Shown here one piece after another: positions 1 through 10,900 of a DNA stretch of 64,000 nucleotides. The notes under the pieces were generated by a model. That model worked only from the letters and a program-made list of their open reading frames with translations. It searched no databases and was not told where the DNA came from. The position numbers were made by a program, and so were the translations under genes. How positions within the stretch are numbered: position 1 is the first letter of the stretch; the number at the start of each line of letters is the position of its first letter. Source of the stretch: Bolinopsis microptera (Eukaryota > Ctenophora > Tentaculata > Lobata > Bolinopsidae); assembly GCF_026151205.1 (NCBI RefSeq), contig NC_087077.1, positions 868,001 to 932,000 of the forward strand. The letters run 5' to 3'.

Positions 1-1207
1 TGAATTTTCAGTAATGGGTAACCATACGGAATATCGGGCTTGACTAGATCTGAAGTGCTCTGTGAAAGAGTGTCCCGATCAGACTTCTGAATCAAACCAA
101 CCACACAATTAGACTGTTCACCACTTACATACTTCCGCTCCAAACCAGATGACCACAGCTCTAACAACCTCCCTCTCAAAGATCCAGTAGGATCAGTTTG
201 CAAAGGTCTGTATCTCAAAGGGTCCTCAACTTTGGCAGAAGTGATATCCTTGATTATCTGAGGGGTGACAATGATTATCGCACCGCCCTTATCAGCCGAT
301 GTTATGGCTATTAAGCCATCCTTGACAGCCTTCTTCAACCACATATACCCTTCACTCTCATAGCGGTTCATATTAGATTCAAGTTTTCTGGGCTTGAAGT
401 TGTCTACAAAATTGACAATGTTGTCTTTTGCAGACTTGATGGCTGGGTCTTCAAAAGAAGTACAAGGAGCTGTTACTGGTTTCTTCAGTAGCTCCATAGG
501 AACTTCGTTATCCCGTGCTGAGTTCTTAAAAACAGCTTTCCATGCTTGTTTGTTGGCAGCATTGTACCCATCTACTTTGAACTGCATCTCATCAAAATCC
601 GGGCAGGGTATCCATCCAGGACCATACGAAAGGACCGCAATGCTATAATCCGGAATATCAATGTCTGTCAGGTTAACAACAAGATTTCTCTCAAGAGCTT
701 CCTTGGCTTTCTTCCTCATTGCCTGCTCTTTCTTCCTGTTCTTCCTGGCTTTTGCTTTGAGCTTTCTCTTGAGCTTCTTAGCTGTGACCTTCCTTGTAAA
801 CTGATTCACTGAAACTGCTACTACCTTCTTCTTAGGCTTCCATTCTGAAAATTTAGTGCCATCACACTCCTCTAAAAATTTCATCTTCTTTAAAAGCTTC
901 TTCTGTTGGATGTGAAGCAACTTGCTATCTTTGATAAGTTCAGGAGAGTCAGGATAATCTCTCTGAATATCAGCAATCTGTTTCTTCAAGATGTTAATCT
1001 GCCTTGACTTGTTCTCGATAGCACGGAGGGTTGCTTTTGTTTCCACCTCCTGGAGGAGCGCACGAGCCTGTTCCTCAGGGAGAGCTTTCAAGCCACTGGC
1101 CCTTAAGGATTGGACAGGGCGCTTGGTCAACAGGCATTTCCGCAGAAGACTTCTATATACTGTGTATATACATATATCGCTATTTTGTAGAGATGGTTGG
1201 TGTTTGA
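1..1207 (-). mobile_element. Penelope-like retroelement, N-terminal part of reverse transcriptase ORF (partial)
   Basis: On the minus strand a frame stays open for about 400 codons from a stop near 1208-1210 to the window edge, so the C-terminal RT core, and any GIY-YIG nuclease, lies outside. In order it shows a Glu/Lys-rich coiled-coil-like stretch, a very basic region (KKLKRKLKAKARKNRKK, about 727-780), an NLTDIDIPDYSIAVLSYGPGW block (about 612-670) that fits the NLS..L(T)..E...LSKGL..VPTP block of Penelope-like RTs, then ADKGGAIIIVTP (about 263-300), DPTGSLRGRLLELW, and IPYGYPLLKI at the edge, equivalent to the family's LYGLPKIHK. No in-frame Met lies near the start of the frame (first at about 880), so the true start may be upstream, spliced, or lost. 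Family placement comes from these motifs only. Confidence 0.72.
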
Positions 1208-1408
1208 TTTATAATGTACTAGACATTACTGGTGTTGTGCGAGTTGTGTTGACAGGGGCGGGGCACGGAACGTTCTAGAAAATTGCAAGATCACGGATAA
1301 ATGATAGTGTTATTGACCGGTTATCATAGTTCATGAAGTGTACCTTGTACCAATAATTGACGGGTGGGTCTGGAGTGCATGACTTTAAATCAGCAGTGAA
1401 CACTGAAC

Positions 1409-1903
1409 ATGTCTGTAAAGATGGAATAATAACTTATTTAATTGTTCAGGTTAAACGACCAGCAAGTTCAGGAACTTCAATCTTCGTTAAAGCAAGTTCT
1501 AGAACTACTGAAGTCTATTTGCTGCGAAGTTTCAGACGAGAAAGGTAAAGGTCTCACTAGTATAATACAGCTGGATGTCGTTATATTATGGTGACACTGC
1601 CCTAATTCCCATCTTTTCACTGCACTTTACCTCCTGGATTGATTAATTTACACAATGAATTCTATTTTTAGACTTTAAGAATCCTGTCAAATTCGTTACA
1701 GTGCAATTTCTATTACAGAGAACATTCTGGAAAACGCACAAGAGCTCGCCCTTCTGAAGACTTGTTTCGAGGAGTCGTGCCAACAATACGAGAAGGCCTC
1801 TCGACTTGCTCGCCAGATTAAAGTTACTACCGATGAGAACTTGTTCTTAACTTCTACCTTCAGTAAGCTTGACCTCAAGGCTGATTTAGGGGAGGATCCC
1901 TGA
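1409..1903 (+). CDS. small spliced coiled-coil protein, about 90 residues, family unknown
   Basis: Three exons with GT-AG introns join in frame: 1409-1414 (ATG TCT, donor GTAAAG), 1463-1544 and 1719-1903, giving 90 codons plus TGA at 1901-1903. An alternative acceptor at 1471 gives an in-frame 87-residue form. The product begins MSQVQELQSSLKQVLELLK and continues with heptad-like Leu/Glu/Lys helices and several Cys (SICCEV, KTCFEESC), ending LDLKADLGEDP. Introns are short (48-57 and 174 nt). It has no signal peptide and no membrane segment. The size and helical character suit a small subunit of a larger complex, but I recognise no family. It lies 655 bp upstream of NCAPH2 on the same strand. 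The six-base first exon is the least certain part. Confidence 0.55.
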
Positions 1904-2558
1904 ACAGTGAAATCAGTATACACTATATACACTAGTGTACACTATACGGCAGATATAATATGACAAGTTGGGGGGGGGGGGGGGGCAAAGTTTATATTTT
2001 GTAATGATAGAATCTGTACAATCAGTAGTGACTAGTGAATGATGAGGTATGCAGACTTTGAACAATGAACATGTTTAGGACGTCGTTGTTCTTATGTTAT
2101 TTCTGACTACGAATGTCTGTCCTGTTTATAGAATTTACTGCGAAATGTTTTCTATTACAGTTGTTGACTTGGGGTCAAGGGTTATTTTTTGGTTTGATAT
2201 TTTGTAAAACCATTGGTTTTTTTGTTGATTGTATTTATGACTTAACATAATATTTATGCGTTCATTGTTGTAAATGTTAGAAATAGAACGTTTTAAAATT
2301 TTAACCTGTAAATATTTATCTTAATCAAAATTATTATGTATCATTACTCATTAGTACAGTATACATACTTCTGTTGACAATAGCGTACTTATTGATCTAT
2401 CCAATCTTCTGCAGAATTTCTTCTGAAAATATGCCCCAACAAAAGAGCATGTATAATACTACAAGTTAATATTAAGTTACAAATGACTATAATCACACAT
2501 ACCGTAGAACATATTATATTGCAACCATAATCACAATCTCATAATTTATTTTGCAGAC
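1904..2558 (+). other. 3' flank of the small gene and 5' flank of NCAPH2
   Basis: AT-rich, with no coding signal. It contains a run of 16 G at 1970-1985. Just before NCAPH2 the sequence TTTATTTTGCAG ends at 2556, a good 3' splice site two bases upstream of the start codon. It may close a 5' UTR intron or receive a trans-spliced leader. Confidence 0.5.
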
Positions 2559-4517
2559 ATGATTGAAACAGAAGATATCCGTTTATCCCAAGAGCGTCTC
2601 GCCGCGCTAAAAGAGCTCATCACACCCATCAAAGATCTGGCTAAGAACTGGAATGTCGACATAAACTTAGAGCTGGAAAAGTACATGTCAACATTTGAGC
2701 TAGATGTCAATCATGCAGATAACTTTGCAGAGGCAGCTCTTGTCATTCAGGGTAGTGCTGGGGTATGGAGCAAGAAGGTGGAATTTCTATACTCACTGGC
2801 TGTAGACTCCTTAGGAATGTTGGAAGAAAAGGAGAAGAAAGTAAGAGGAAAGGGAGGAGGTGATGATGACAATGATGACAGTGATGAAGAAGAAATGATG
2901 ACACTGATGCCTGTCGTCATCAAAAGAGCTGCCCACGTTCAGGTTGATCTCTGCTCTCTGGCTCGATCTGAACATTTCAAACGTCGGGTACCTCTCTTTC
3001 TGTCTGCAATATCAGTTAAAAATGACAAGCCCGAAAACTTGCTCTACAACAAAAAGGGAGAACTTTTAGCCAGCAGAGACGATTTTGCCATAAACAACTG
3101 TATCATCAACAAGTCGGGGTTTGCTTCCCTTGACATCCAGACATGCTTACTCTTAAACCAGTCAAACAAGAAAACTGACATATTAACTCCTTTTTTCAAA
3201 CGTCATGTTTCACAGTTTGATGGCTTTGTTAATCAGAGAAATTCTAATCCTCAGTCAATAAACCCTGCCGCAGCAGTTGATGAAGTTATGGATACCCAGC
3301 CAGGAGATGGTAACCCTGTTGATGAGGGTCCACAAAATCTTTTAGAGGATGATGATGAGCTAGATCCTGGAGGAGCTCTTGATCTCTGTGATGATGAGAC
3401 AGATCACGAGGTGTCTGGTTTTCCCGAGATTAATGCTGTTAATCACAGTAACCTTAAGCTTAATGAACCTAAAACTCCACAACCGTCACATTCCATGCAG
3501 CTAAGAAATAGTATTAGCCAGGTTACTGCACCACAAGAAAAGACAGTAGAAAGTAAGATTACAAAAACATTGGATCCCTACTCGGAGTTGCCTGTCAAAC
3601 CCTTTAAAAAAGCGATCATTGAAAAGCCGAAAGTTTCTCGAAAGCGTAAGAAAGAAAACGCTCCAAAGACATCTCTTATGGCATTACTTCAATCATCTCA
3701 CAAAGCTATGAGTAAAAATGCTCGATTTCCTAACTTATTACGCAAACCTGAATTTTCTGAAAACACTGAACTTTTTAAGAATTTGAAATCAAAAGAAGTA
3801 AAATCAAATAGACTGATTCGTAAGAAACTAGCTGCAGCATCTCAAAACCAGCCGTTGCCTGGTGACCTACTGAAACCTCCACTACCGGCAGAATCCCCTG
3901 ATCTTGACTCTGATGATCCTGGCCCTGAGCCAGATGATGACTTCTGTGGAACTATCTCAGAGAATCCCAATATGGAAGAAGACCCTCTGATCGATCTTGA
4001 GACATCACATTTAGAAACACTTGAGGCAAGCCAACAAGAAGCCCTGAAACCACAGATTGTACAGCCATCTTACGAGGACATGGTGAAGGAACATGTAATG
4101 AAGTACACATCCGAAGCCAGGAACCATTTCCACGTGTCTGAGTTACGAGGAAGGGTGTTAGAGTGGGAGAATAAGATTACCCCCATTCTCGATGAAGAAG
4201 CAAAAAATAGTGAATTTAATGTCTGTGATTACAGCAACAAACTTCTTGACAAACTAGCCTTATGCCCAAAAGAAACTACTCAGTTCAAGAATTTGGTCTC
4301 GGGGGAAAGAAAAGGAGAAGTGAGCAGACTCTTCTTAACTTCCCTCATGCTTTCAAACAGTGGCAATATCCAGCTAAAAGGAGATGACGATAAAGCAGAG
4401 TGTAAACTACTTTCCAGAAAATTGTTCAGTGATGTTTTGGAGGGTTATGTTGCATCTGCTAGCGAAGAAATTCCAACAACCTCGTCAAAGAGAAAACGAA
4501 AGAATGCTCCTTCCTGA
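2559..4517 (+). CDS. NCAPH2: condensin-2 complex subunit H2
   Basis: Kleisin-beta subunit of condensin II, which bridges the SMC2/SMC4 heads in mitotic chromosome assembly in the nucleus. The 652-residue ORF is uninterrupted, close to the usual vertebrate length of about 600. The N-terminal domain carries PIKDLAKNWNVDI (about 23-35) and EAALVIQGSAGVWSKKVEFLY (about 58-78), the most conserved block of CAP-H2. LLYNKKGELLASRDDF (about 161-176) matches the second conserved block. An acidic stretch (DDDNDDSDEEE) lies near residue 105. The C-terminal winged-helix part starts at SYEDMVKEHVMKY (about 509) and includes VLEWENKITPILDEE. Lys/Arg clusters (SRKRKKEN and a terminal KRKRKN) look like nuclear signals. 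The start is preceded by a 3' splice-site-like TTTTGCAG at 2556. The lack of introns is odd in a locus whose other long genes have many. Confidence 0.93.
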   Translation: MIETEDIRLSQERLAALKELITPIKDLAKNWNVDINLELEKYMSTFELDVNHADNFAEAALVIQGSAGVWSKKVEFLYSLAVDSLGMLEEKEKKVRGKGGGDDDNDDSDEEEMMTLMPVVIKRAAHVQVDLCSLARSEHFKRRVPLFLSAISVKNDKPENLLYNKKGELLASRDDFAINNCIINKSGFASLDIQTCLLLNQSNKKTDILTPFFKRHVSQFDGFVNQRNSNPQSINPAAAVDEVMDTQPGDGNPVDEGPQNLLEDDDELDPGGALDLCDDETDHEVSGFPEINAVNHSNLKLNEPKTPQPSHSMQLRNSISQVTAPQEKTVESKITKTLDPYSELPVKPFKKAIIEKPKVSRKRKKENAPKTSLMALLQSSHKAMSKNARFPNLLRKPEFSENTELFKNLKSKEVKSNRLIRKKLAAASQNQPLPGDLLKPPLPAESPDLDSDDPGPEPDDDFCGTISENPNMEEDPLIDLETSHLETLEASQQEALKPQIVQPSYEDMVKEHVMKYTSEARNHFHVSELRGRVLEWENKITPILDEEAKNSEFNVCDYSNKLLDKLALCPKETTQFKNLVSGERKGEVSRLFLTSLMLSNSGNIQLKGDDDKAECKLLSRKLFSDVLEGYVASASEEIPTTSSKRKRKNAPS

Positions 4518-5196
4518 ATTTTTTTTTCAATCACTAGATTAAATTTTTTTTTTTGAATATGTTTTGTTAATTTATTCGGCTAGTATGATTTTTAGTACTG
4601 ACATTGATTATTGACATGCAGTTAAATTTTGTTGTTATGTAATTATAATTACAATGTATTATTATATTGTTTTCAATTTCATTTTACGCCTAGAATTTAC
4701 GGAAACCAGATCTTTCATAAAACCCACTTATATGAGGAATGAAATATAATCAATATGCATTATATTTTTAATTGTTATCTTGTCTTATTGTATATTATGA
4801 TATTGAATTTTACAGCTTTTTAAAATTGTGAAATATTACAAATTATGCCAATTTTTATTTCGAAATGTGTCCCACTCGACTTAATAGCAAATATCATTTC
4901 GATATAGGAATTCTCATTAAAGAGCGGCAATTTAAACGCAAGGACTAACTAACTTTAGTCAGATGATATGACGACTAATTCCATGCATTAGTTGTACAAC
5001 TTAAAGTTCGTTTTTCCTTGCGTTAAATTTGATATCACTCTTATCTCTGTACACACTGTACGATTCTGATATAATAATAACATTATATTGAAACTGTTAT
5101 TAATCTCTTCAACCCCTAATAATGTTTATTTTCAGTTTAGGCTGCCGTTGATGTAATGATAGTGGTTTAGTGACAAGAAATGTAGTCGTCAGCAAC
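4518..5196 (+). other. intergenic DNA between NCAPH2 and USP10, with 5' UTR of USP10
   Basis: AT-rich, with T and A runs. ATTAAA-type polyadenylation candidates lie just after the NCAPH2 stop (about 4535-4545). A good 3' splice site, TGTTTATTTTCAG, ends at 5135, so bases 5136-5196 are probably the transcribed leader of USP10. I see no gene here. Confidence 0.5.
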
Positions 5197-7116
5197 ATGA
5201 GTATGGCAACGTTAGAGATCTCGCAGGACACGAGGCATGGTGCACCAGATGTTATGTTTGGTGATTTTAGTGAAAGCGAGGTGGCATCTATAATTTACAA
5301 CTCAAAGTTGTTCAACAAACAAGACTCACTTTCGTTTGGTACTTTTAGTGAGGAAGAGATCAATGAGATTTTAGATGCATCTCACGCAGAAAAGAAGTTT
5401 GTTGAATTCGATTTTGAAGAGGTAGTTGCTCCTCAAATAACCCCAGAAACGTCTCCAGTAAAAACTGATGAAGTCATCGAGGAGACACCTGAAGAAATCA
5501 TAAATGGTAACGAGGAAACACCAGTTATCACCTGTCCTCCATCTCCCCCTAAAGATCACCCGATCGTGCTGGACTTTAGTTCATCCCAGCAACTAGCTCC
5601 GCAAGTTCCAAACCTGTCCACACCAGAACGCACAGATATTGACGAAGTACTGAAAATCCTAATAGAAGAAACTGTGAAGTCCAGTTCTTTTTCTGCTCCA
5701 CCCGCCCCAACTCACCAGGCAACCCTGCAATCATCATTCCCATACAGCACTCAGCCGAATACCTGGTCCACTGGTCCTACCGCGCAAGGCTGGCCCAATC
5801 CTACCAAGAGTTCCTTCACAACAGATTTTTACTCAGCTCCTCAGAGCACTGAACAGATCTGGTCTAAGCCTCCTGAACCTACATCAGTTTGGTCAAACGG
5901 GACTGGCAACCAATGGTCCTCCTTGTTTAAGAACTCTGATCTCAAAGAGGAGGAACCTTCTAAAAACGTTCTTCCCCAGATCCTCTCAGAAAACGTCCCC
6001 ACCTCAATCAAGGACCACGAGCTCATGATGCTGGGCTCGCAGCTGCAACTCATGACTATTTCCCATCACATGCCTGTTAACATAGTTCCCAGAGGTCTGA
6101 TAAACAAGTCAACCAACTGTTTTGCTCATGCGCCTCTGCAGGCCCTCCTCGTTTCACCTCTCTACCATGTTATTCAACAGATAGACTCCTCGTACGCCCT
6201 CTCGCCCGTCCTCAGTGCTGTAAAGCAGTTCTTCAAAAGTTTTAATCCTGCTCTGGGTGTTGTGGACAAGATGGATCCACCATTTGAGCCCACGTGTATC
6301 TACGAGATGCTGAGGAACAAGATGCCTAATTTCAATGAAAATGGTAGACAAGAGGATGCAGAAGAATTCCTGGGAATCATCCTTTCAAACTTACACGATG
6401 AAATGGTTTCTGCCATTAGATCAGCTAAAAAAACAGTTTCCTTGGCTGATACAGTTCTCGGTTCCGGTGACGATGGTGAGTGGCAGCAGATTGGGAGAAA
6501 AAACAAGATTCAAGTTACACGAAACACATCAAACAACGAGCCCAGCCCTGTCAGCGAGCTGTTTGGAGGTCTAACCAGATCTGTTGTTTCAAAAGCGGGA
6601 GCTAAAGAATCGGCCACTCTTCAGCCCTTCCTATCTGTCCAGCTGGACCTGCAGCACCAAAACATCACCTCTGTCAGAGATGCTCTGTGCCACTTCACTC
6701 ACAAGGAGCAGATATATCTTAACGACGTGAAGTGTTACCGCAGGGAAACACTAGAGTCCTTACCGCCCGTTCTTATCCTCCACTTAAAGAGGTTTATTTT
6801 CGATGACGCAGCGAAATCATGCCAGAAACTTCTCAAGGAGATAGACTTTAACATAGACATGACGATATCAGATGACATGATGTCAGCAATAGGCACAACA
6901 TTAACTGCCGAGAGACGCTACCATTTGTTTGGGGTCGTCTACCACCATGGTTCTCACGCTACAGGGGGACATTATTCTGCCATGGTTTATCATCCTTATA
7001 TTCAATGTTGGGTTAATGCTGACGATGATAAAGTTGTCCATCAAGATGACAATGCAGTCTTGAAGCACATTCCCGGACGGTCCGCTTACCTTCTTTTCTA
7101 CAAACGTGTTGCTTAG
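5197..7116 (+). CDS. USP10: ubiquitin carboxyl-terminal hydrolase 10 homologue
   Basis: A USP-family cysteine protease that removes ubiquitin from proteins; in vertebrates it binds G3BP and acts on p53 and ribosomal proteins. I start it at ATG 5197 (639 residues); an upstream GTG in the same frame is not credible. The N-terminus shows FGDF at residues 21-24, the known G3BP NTF2-like-domain ligand, and a near repeat FGTF at 47-50. A long Pro/Ser/Thr-rich linker follows. The USP domain runs from about residue 290: Cys box INKSTNCFAHAPLQALL with Cys308, GRQEDAEEFLGIIL, ESATLQPFL, LPPVLILHLKRF, His box TGGHYSAMVY with His592, and Asp at about 609 in NADDDK. All three catalytic residues are present. 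It is shorter than human USP10 (798). It has no introns, and an AATAAA lies at 7528. Confidence 0.95.
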   Translation: MSMATLEISQDTRHGAPDVMFGDFSESEVASIIYNSKLFNKQDSLSFGTFSEEEINEILDASHAEKKFVEFDFEEVVAPQITPETSPVKTDEVIEETPEEIINGNEETPVITCPPSPPKDHPIVLDFSSSQQLAPQVPNLSTPERTDIDEVLKILIEETVKSSSFSAPPAPTHQATLQSSFPYSTQPNTWSTGPTAQGWPNPTKSSFTTDFYSAPQSTEQIWSKPPEPTSVWSNGTGNQWSSLFKNSDLKEEEPSKNVLPQILSENVPTSIKDHELMMLGSQLQLMTISHHMPVNIVPRGLINKSTNCFAHAPLQALLVSPLYHVIQQIDSSYALSPVLSAVKQFFKSFNPALGVVDKMDPPFEPTCIYEMLRNKMPNFNENGRQEDAEEFLGIILSNLHDEMVSAIRSAKKTVSLADTVLGSGDDGEWQQIGRKNKIQVTRNTSNNEPSPVSELFGGLTRSVVSKAGAKESATLQPFLSVQLDLQHQNITSVRDALCHFTHKEQIYLNDVKCYRRETLESLPPVLILHLKRFIFDDAAKSCQKLLKEIDFNIDMTISDDMMSAIGTTLTAERRYHLFGVVYHHGSHATGGHYSAMVYHPYIQCWVNADDDKVVHQDDNAVLKHIPGRSAYLLFYKRVA

Positions 7117-7914
7117 TTTACCATGATCAGGCCATTTAGTACTCCCTGGTTGTTATCTCCTTTTATTAGAGAACATGATTTTGGTTGAGTGGAAATAATC
7201 TGGCTAACCAGGAGGAAGTTATGATAATTTCTTTTAAATTTAATACTATCTTTCCACGGTAGAATGACGACGATTTGTAAAATAATTGCTGCTTGAATTT
7301 GAATGCTCTGAAAACTGCTAACTTTGCATCTAATTTACTGTCTCAGCATTTTTATCATGAACTGAAAGTTTTTTAATTTATTGCGAGTGCTAGTGTTTCC
7401 CTAGTTCAGAAATGCTTAGTATATGATTAATGATTCCATTATTGTATTTGCTAGTATTTGACTGTCGCGCTAACTTTAAAAAAGTTTAAAGTTAACGATT
7501 GTGCCTTCGGAAAACTAAGCAATTTTCAATAAAATCCGTTCACAGTCACATGGATATTAACCAAGCTACTGCTTTAAAAGCTATAACAAAAGTATTTAAA
7601 GCTTTCAAAGATTCACATTATATTTAAAATATATATGATAATGTCCAAAGTAAATTTTCATCTTTTATAAAATGTGTGTCGTATTACTTTGGGACTTACA
7701 TAATCTTCAGTAGTAGCTATTACTATTCAGTGTTGATCGTTTTGACAACATAACGACTGAAACACTATTTACCTTTCGATCCCATGGTAAAAGCTTATTC
7801 AATTCAACGAATCCAATGAATGATATAAATTGAAGGCCTTCAAATTGTACGGTGATCATAACCTCTGAACAGTGAACAGGGATGTAACTGGTGGCAGCCT
7901 GTCTAGCACGTGAC
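7117..7914 (+). other. 3' UTR of USP10 and upstream region of YLPM1
   Basis: AT-rich and non-coding. An AATAAA at 7528-7533 is the likely poly(A) signal of USP10. A CTGTCTAG at about 7899-7906 resembles a 3' splice site shortly before the YLPM1 start codon. Confidence 0.45.
7528..7533 (+). terminator. candidate polyadenylation signal of USP10
   Basis: Canonical AATAAA about 410 bp after the USP10 stop codon, in T/A-rich sequence, and the only canonical hexamer I noticed between USP10 and YLPM1. Confidence 0.5.
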
Positions 7915-10900
7915 ATGTACAATCAGCAGTGGGGGACTCAAGATGGGGGGAACTGGGCCACTCAACCTCCTCCCCCTCCCAACTACGGGGCCAACCCCCC
8001 TCCACCCCCTAACTACGGGGTTAACCCCCCTCCACCCCCCAACTACGGGGTTAACCCCCCTCCACCAGTTCATCCTCCTCCACCTAGCCATCCGCCTCCC
8101 CAGCCTGAAGAACCTTCAAGTTAGTGCAGGATGATTCTTGATTTATTATTCCACCAGTAATAATAGATTTAACTGCAATTAATAATTATAATTCAAGAAT
8201 CTTGAGTTTTAGATAAATTATCAATCAGGGATCGGAAAATTAAAAGGTAGTTGCAAATTAGTTAACAATTAACTGATAATTAGTTAATTATAAATAACTT
8301 GCAGATGCGGGAGCGGCAGTTGCTGGTGGTTTGGACTACGGAGCAGCCTACGTAAAGAAGTACATGGAGATGTATGGGCAGATGGTGGGCCAGATGATGC
8401 CCCCGGTGCCACCTCCAGCCCCTAATGATGAGGCTCCTGCACCTCCTGGCAGTCCTCCTCCTCCCCCTCCTCCTCCCCCTCCTGATGAAGGCCAAGGTAT
8501 TCTGAAACCTAGTTACACACTTAGTAAGAAAACATTTAGCAGAATCTGCAGACTGTATCCTATTAATCAGATATCATTATGCACATTACACGTTCACATT
8601 ATATCTTAATCATCATGTTTAGGAGAAGGCGGGCCTAAGCCACCATCCTCCCCACCATCAAGAGGTCCTTTCATGAAACCCTCAGAAAACAACAGCAGAC
8701 TGCTTGGTTCCAACTCTACTAGGTATTATTTATTTTGCTTTCAATATTCACATTGGTGTTTATTCAACTAATAATGTTGAATTTGTTGTGTTTTGCTTTC
8801 TAAAAGTCTGGGCCTGATTCTCAATTTTGTAACTATTATAAACATTCCTCAGTGTAAAAAGGGAATCGCAACCGTTCAGTCAACCTCCAACCGGAGGTCA
8901 TCCTGTGCAGCAACAAGGTCACTCTGCACAACAACAACAACAAAGCTATAATTACGGGAACCAAGGATATGGACAAGGGAACCAAGGATTTGAAGGTCAA
9001 GATTATGGGCAAGTCGACCAGACTTATGAGCAAGGCGAACAGAATTATGGACAAAGCGATCAGAGTTATGGACATCAGCAGTTAGGAAAACGGCGTGCCC
9101 CAGACCAAGGACAACTACAAGATAATAAGGTACCGTGTATACAATTTCATTGCAATTTGCACAGCGACAAAGTTATTGTAAGAATTCCTCTTTCTATTGA
9201 CTATAAAATTGAATGTTAAAACCAAGGAAATGAATGTACATAATTGAGTGTTATGAAATCTTCGTTTACAAACAATTAATTTTTCAGAGGGGTAACTTCA
9301 ATGAAAGTACGGGTCAGTGGCTGGGAGAGAAACCTATCCACCAGCAAGCAGCCCAAACTTGGCAACAAGATCAGTATGGATACGGAGATACGGAAGGTTG
9401 GGGGCAACCTGAACAGAACGTTGGGATGAACCAGCAGCTAGGTGGACAAATTCCGGACAAGAGAGAAGATCCTAACCAAAGGGGTGGTCTGAACCAGAGG
9501 GGTGGCCCAAGCCAGAGAGGTTTCGACCAAAGAGGTCCAATCCAAAGAAGTGATCCATATCAGAGGGTAGATCCAAATCAGAGAGGTGATCCGAATCTGC
9601 ACATTGATCCTAACCAGCGAGGTGGTCCTCACTCTCAAGAAGCAAATCCTGAACAAAGAGGGAGACCATTCAACCAACAACCTCAACTTAATGAACAAAG
9701 GAGAAGTTCAAGTAATCCTCCACAGAAATACGAAGAGAGTGTACCTAATCAGTGGGAACAGAATAACCAAGAATGGCAGGATAACAGTCAGGCTGTAGGT
9801 GCCAGACCGGATCATGATCAGCGAGGTCTGGGTCAAATGCCTCCCAGAGAAAACATGATGAGAGGACCTCATGGTCACGGTGGTCCACCAGATAGAAGTT
9901 CCCCACATAGCGGTTCCCTAGACAGGAATTCACCCCACACTAGTTTGCCAGAAAGTAGTTCACCTCATAGTGCTCACCCTGGTCCAAGTGTTGCACCCCC
10001 AAGACCTCCTGTTGATCAAGGTAGAGATTTCCGACGGGGAAAGTCAGAGGAACAAAGCTTTGAAGGAGCAGCTGTCAGAATGCGTCCTCATGGGTTTGAC
10101 GAGAGAAATGTGAGAGGTCCTCCTCCACAGAGGTTTGACCAAGGACCTAGACACAGAGTAACTGGTCCACGAGGCCATGAGTTTGGTCCCAGATCACGAG
10201 GTCCTCCTCCTCAAGAACAAAGAGGCCCTCCAGATGAATTTGGTAGAGGACCTCGTCCAAGGGGACCTCGTGAATTTGGTCATGGGCCCAGACCTAGGGG
10301 ACCAGGGGGATTTGATGGGACAAGACCAAGAGGACCCCCACCAAGAGGTTATGAAGGAGGTCCAAGGATGCGAGAACCTGCTCCAAGAGAGCGGGCTCCA
10401 GCACCTAAAGGCTACGAAAGAGGGCCTCGTCCTCGCAGTAGATTTGATGAAGCTGTCAGACCTCGTGGTCCACCAACTAGAAGCCAGCCCCCTCCCCCCA
10501 CCAGTACTGGACCGCCATCAAGAAGTAATACTGATCTTTATGAACCCCCCATCCCGACAGGTCCAATAGCGAGCAGACCTCCACCACCAGTAAGCACACT
10601 ACCTAGATCTAGAGGTGACCATCCTCCAAGGGGCCCCAGAGTTCCTCCTCCAACTAGCACAATGCCCCGTGGATTCAGACAAAGGACTCCGAGACCCGAT
10701 GGAGCGAGGCCGGTGGGGATGGTGAGGTCACCGAGACCGGTGGGGATGAGGCCATTAAGACCAGAGGGGGCCAGGCCTCCGAGACCAGAAGATGTAGATC
10801 CATCATTAAGGAGACCTGTCAGACGGCTACCTGCTGGGTGGGATCCTCCTACTTCTGCCGCTCAACCTACCCCTCCTGAAGCTACTCCTCCCCGATCTAC

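Noticed and set aside
5170..5196. Upstream GTG start for USP10
   Set aside because: Nuclear animal genes rarely start at GTG; ATG 5197 follows closely and precedes the conserved FGDF region.
10177..10569. 130-codon plus-strand frame inside YLPM1 exon 5
   Set aside because: Alternate-frame shadow of the RG/RP-rich coding region.
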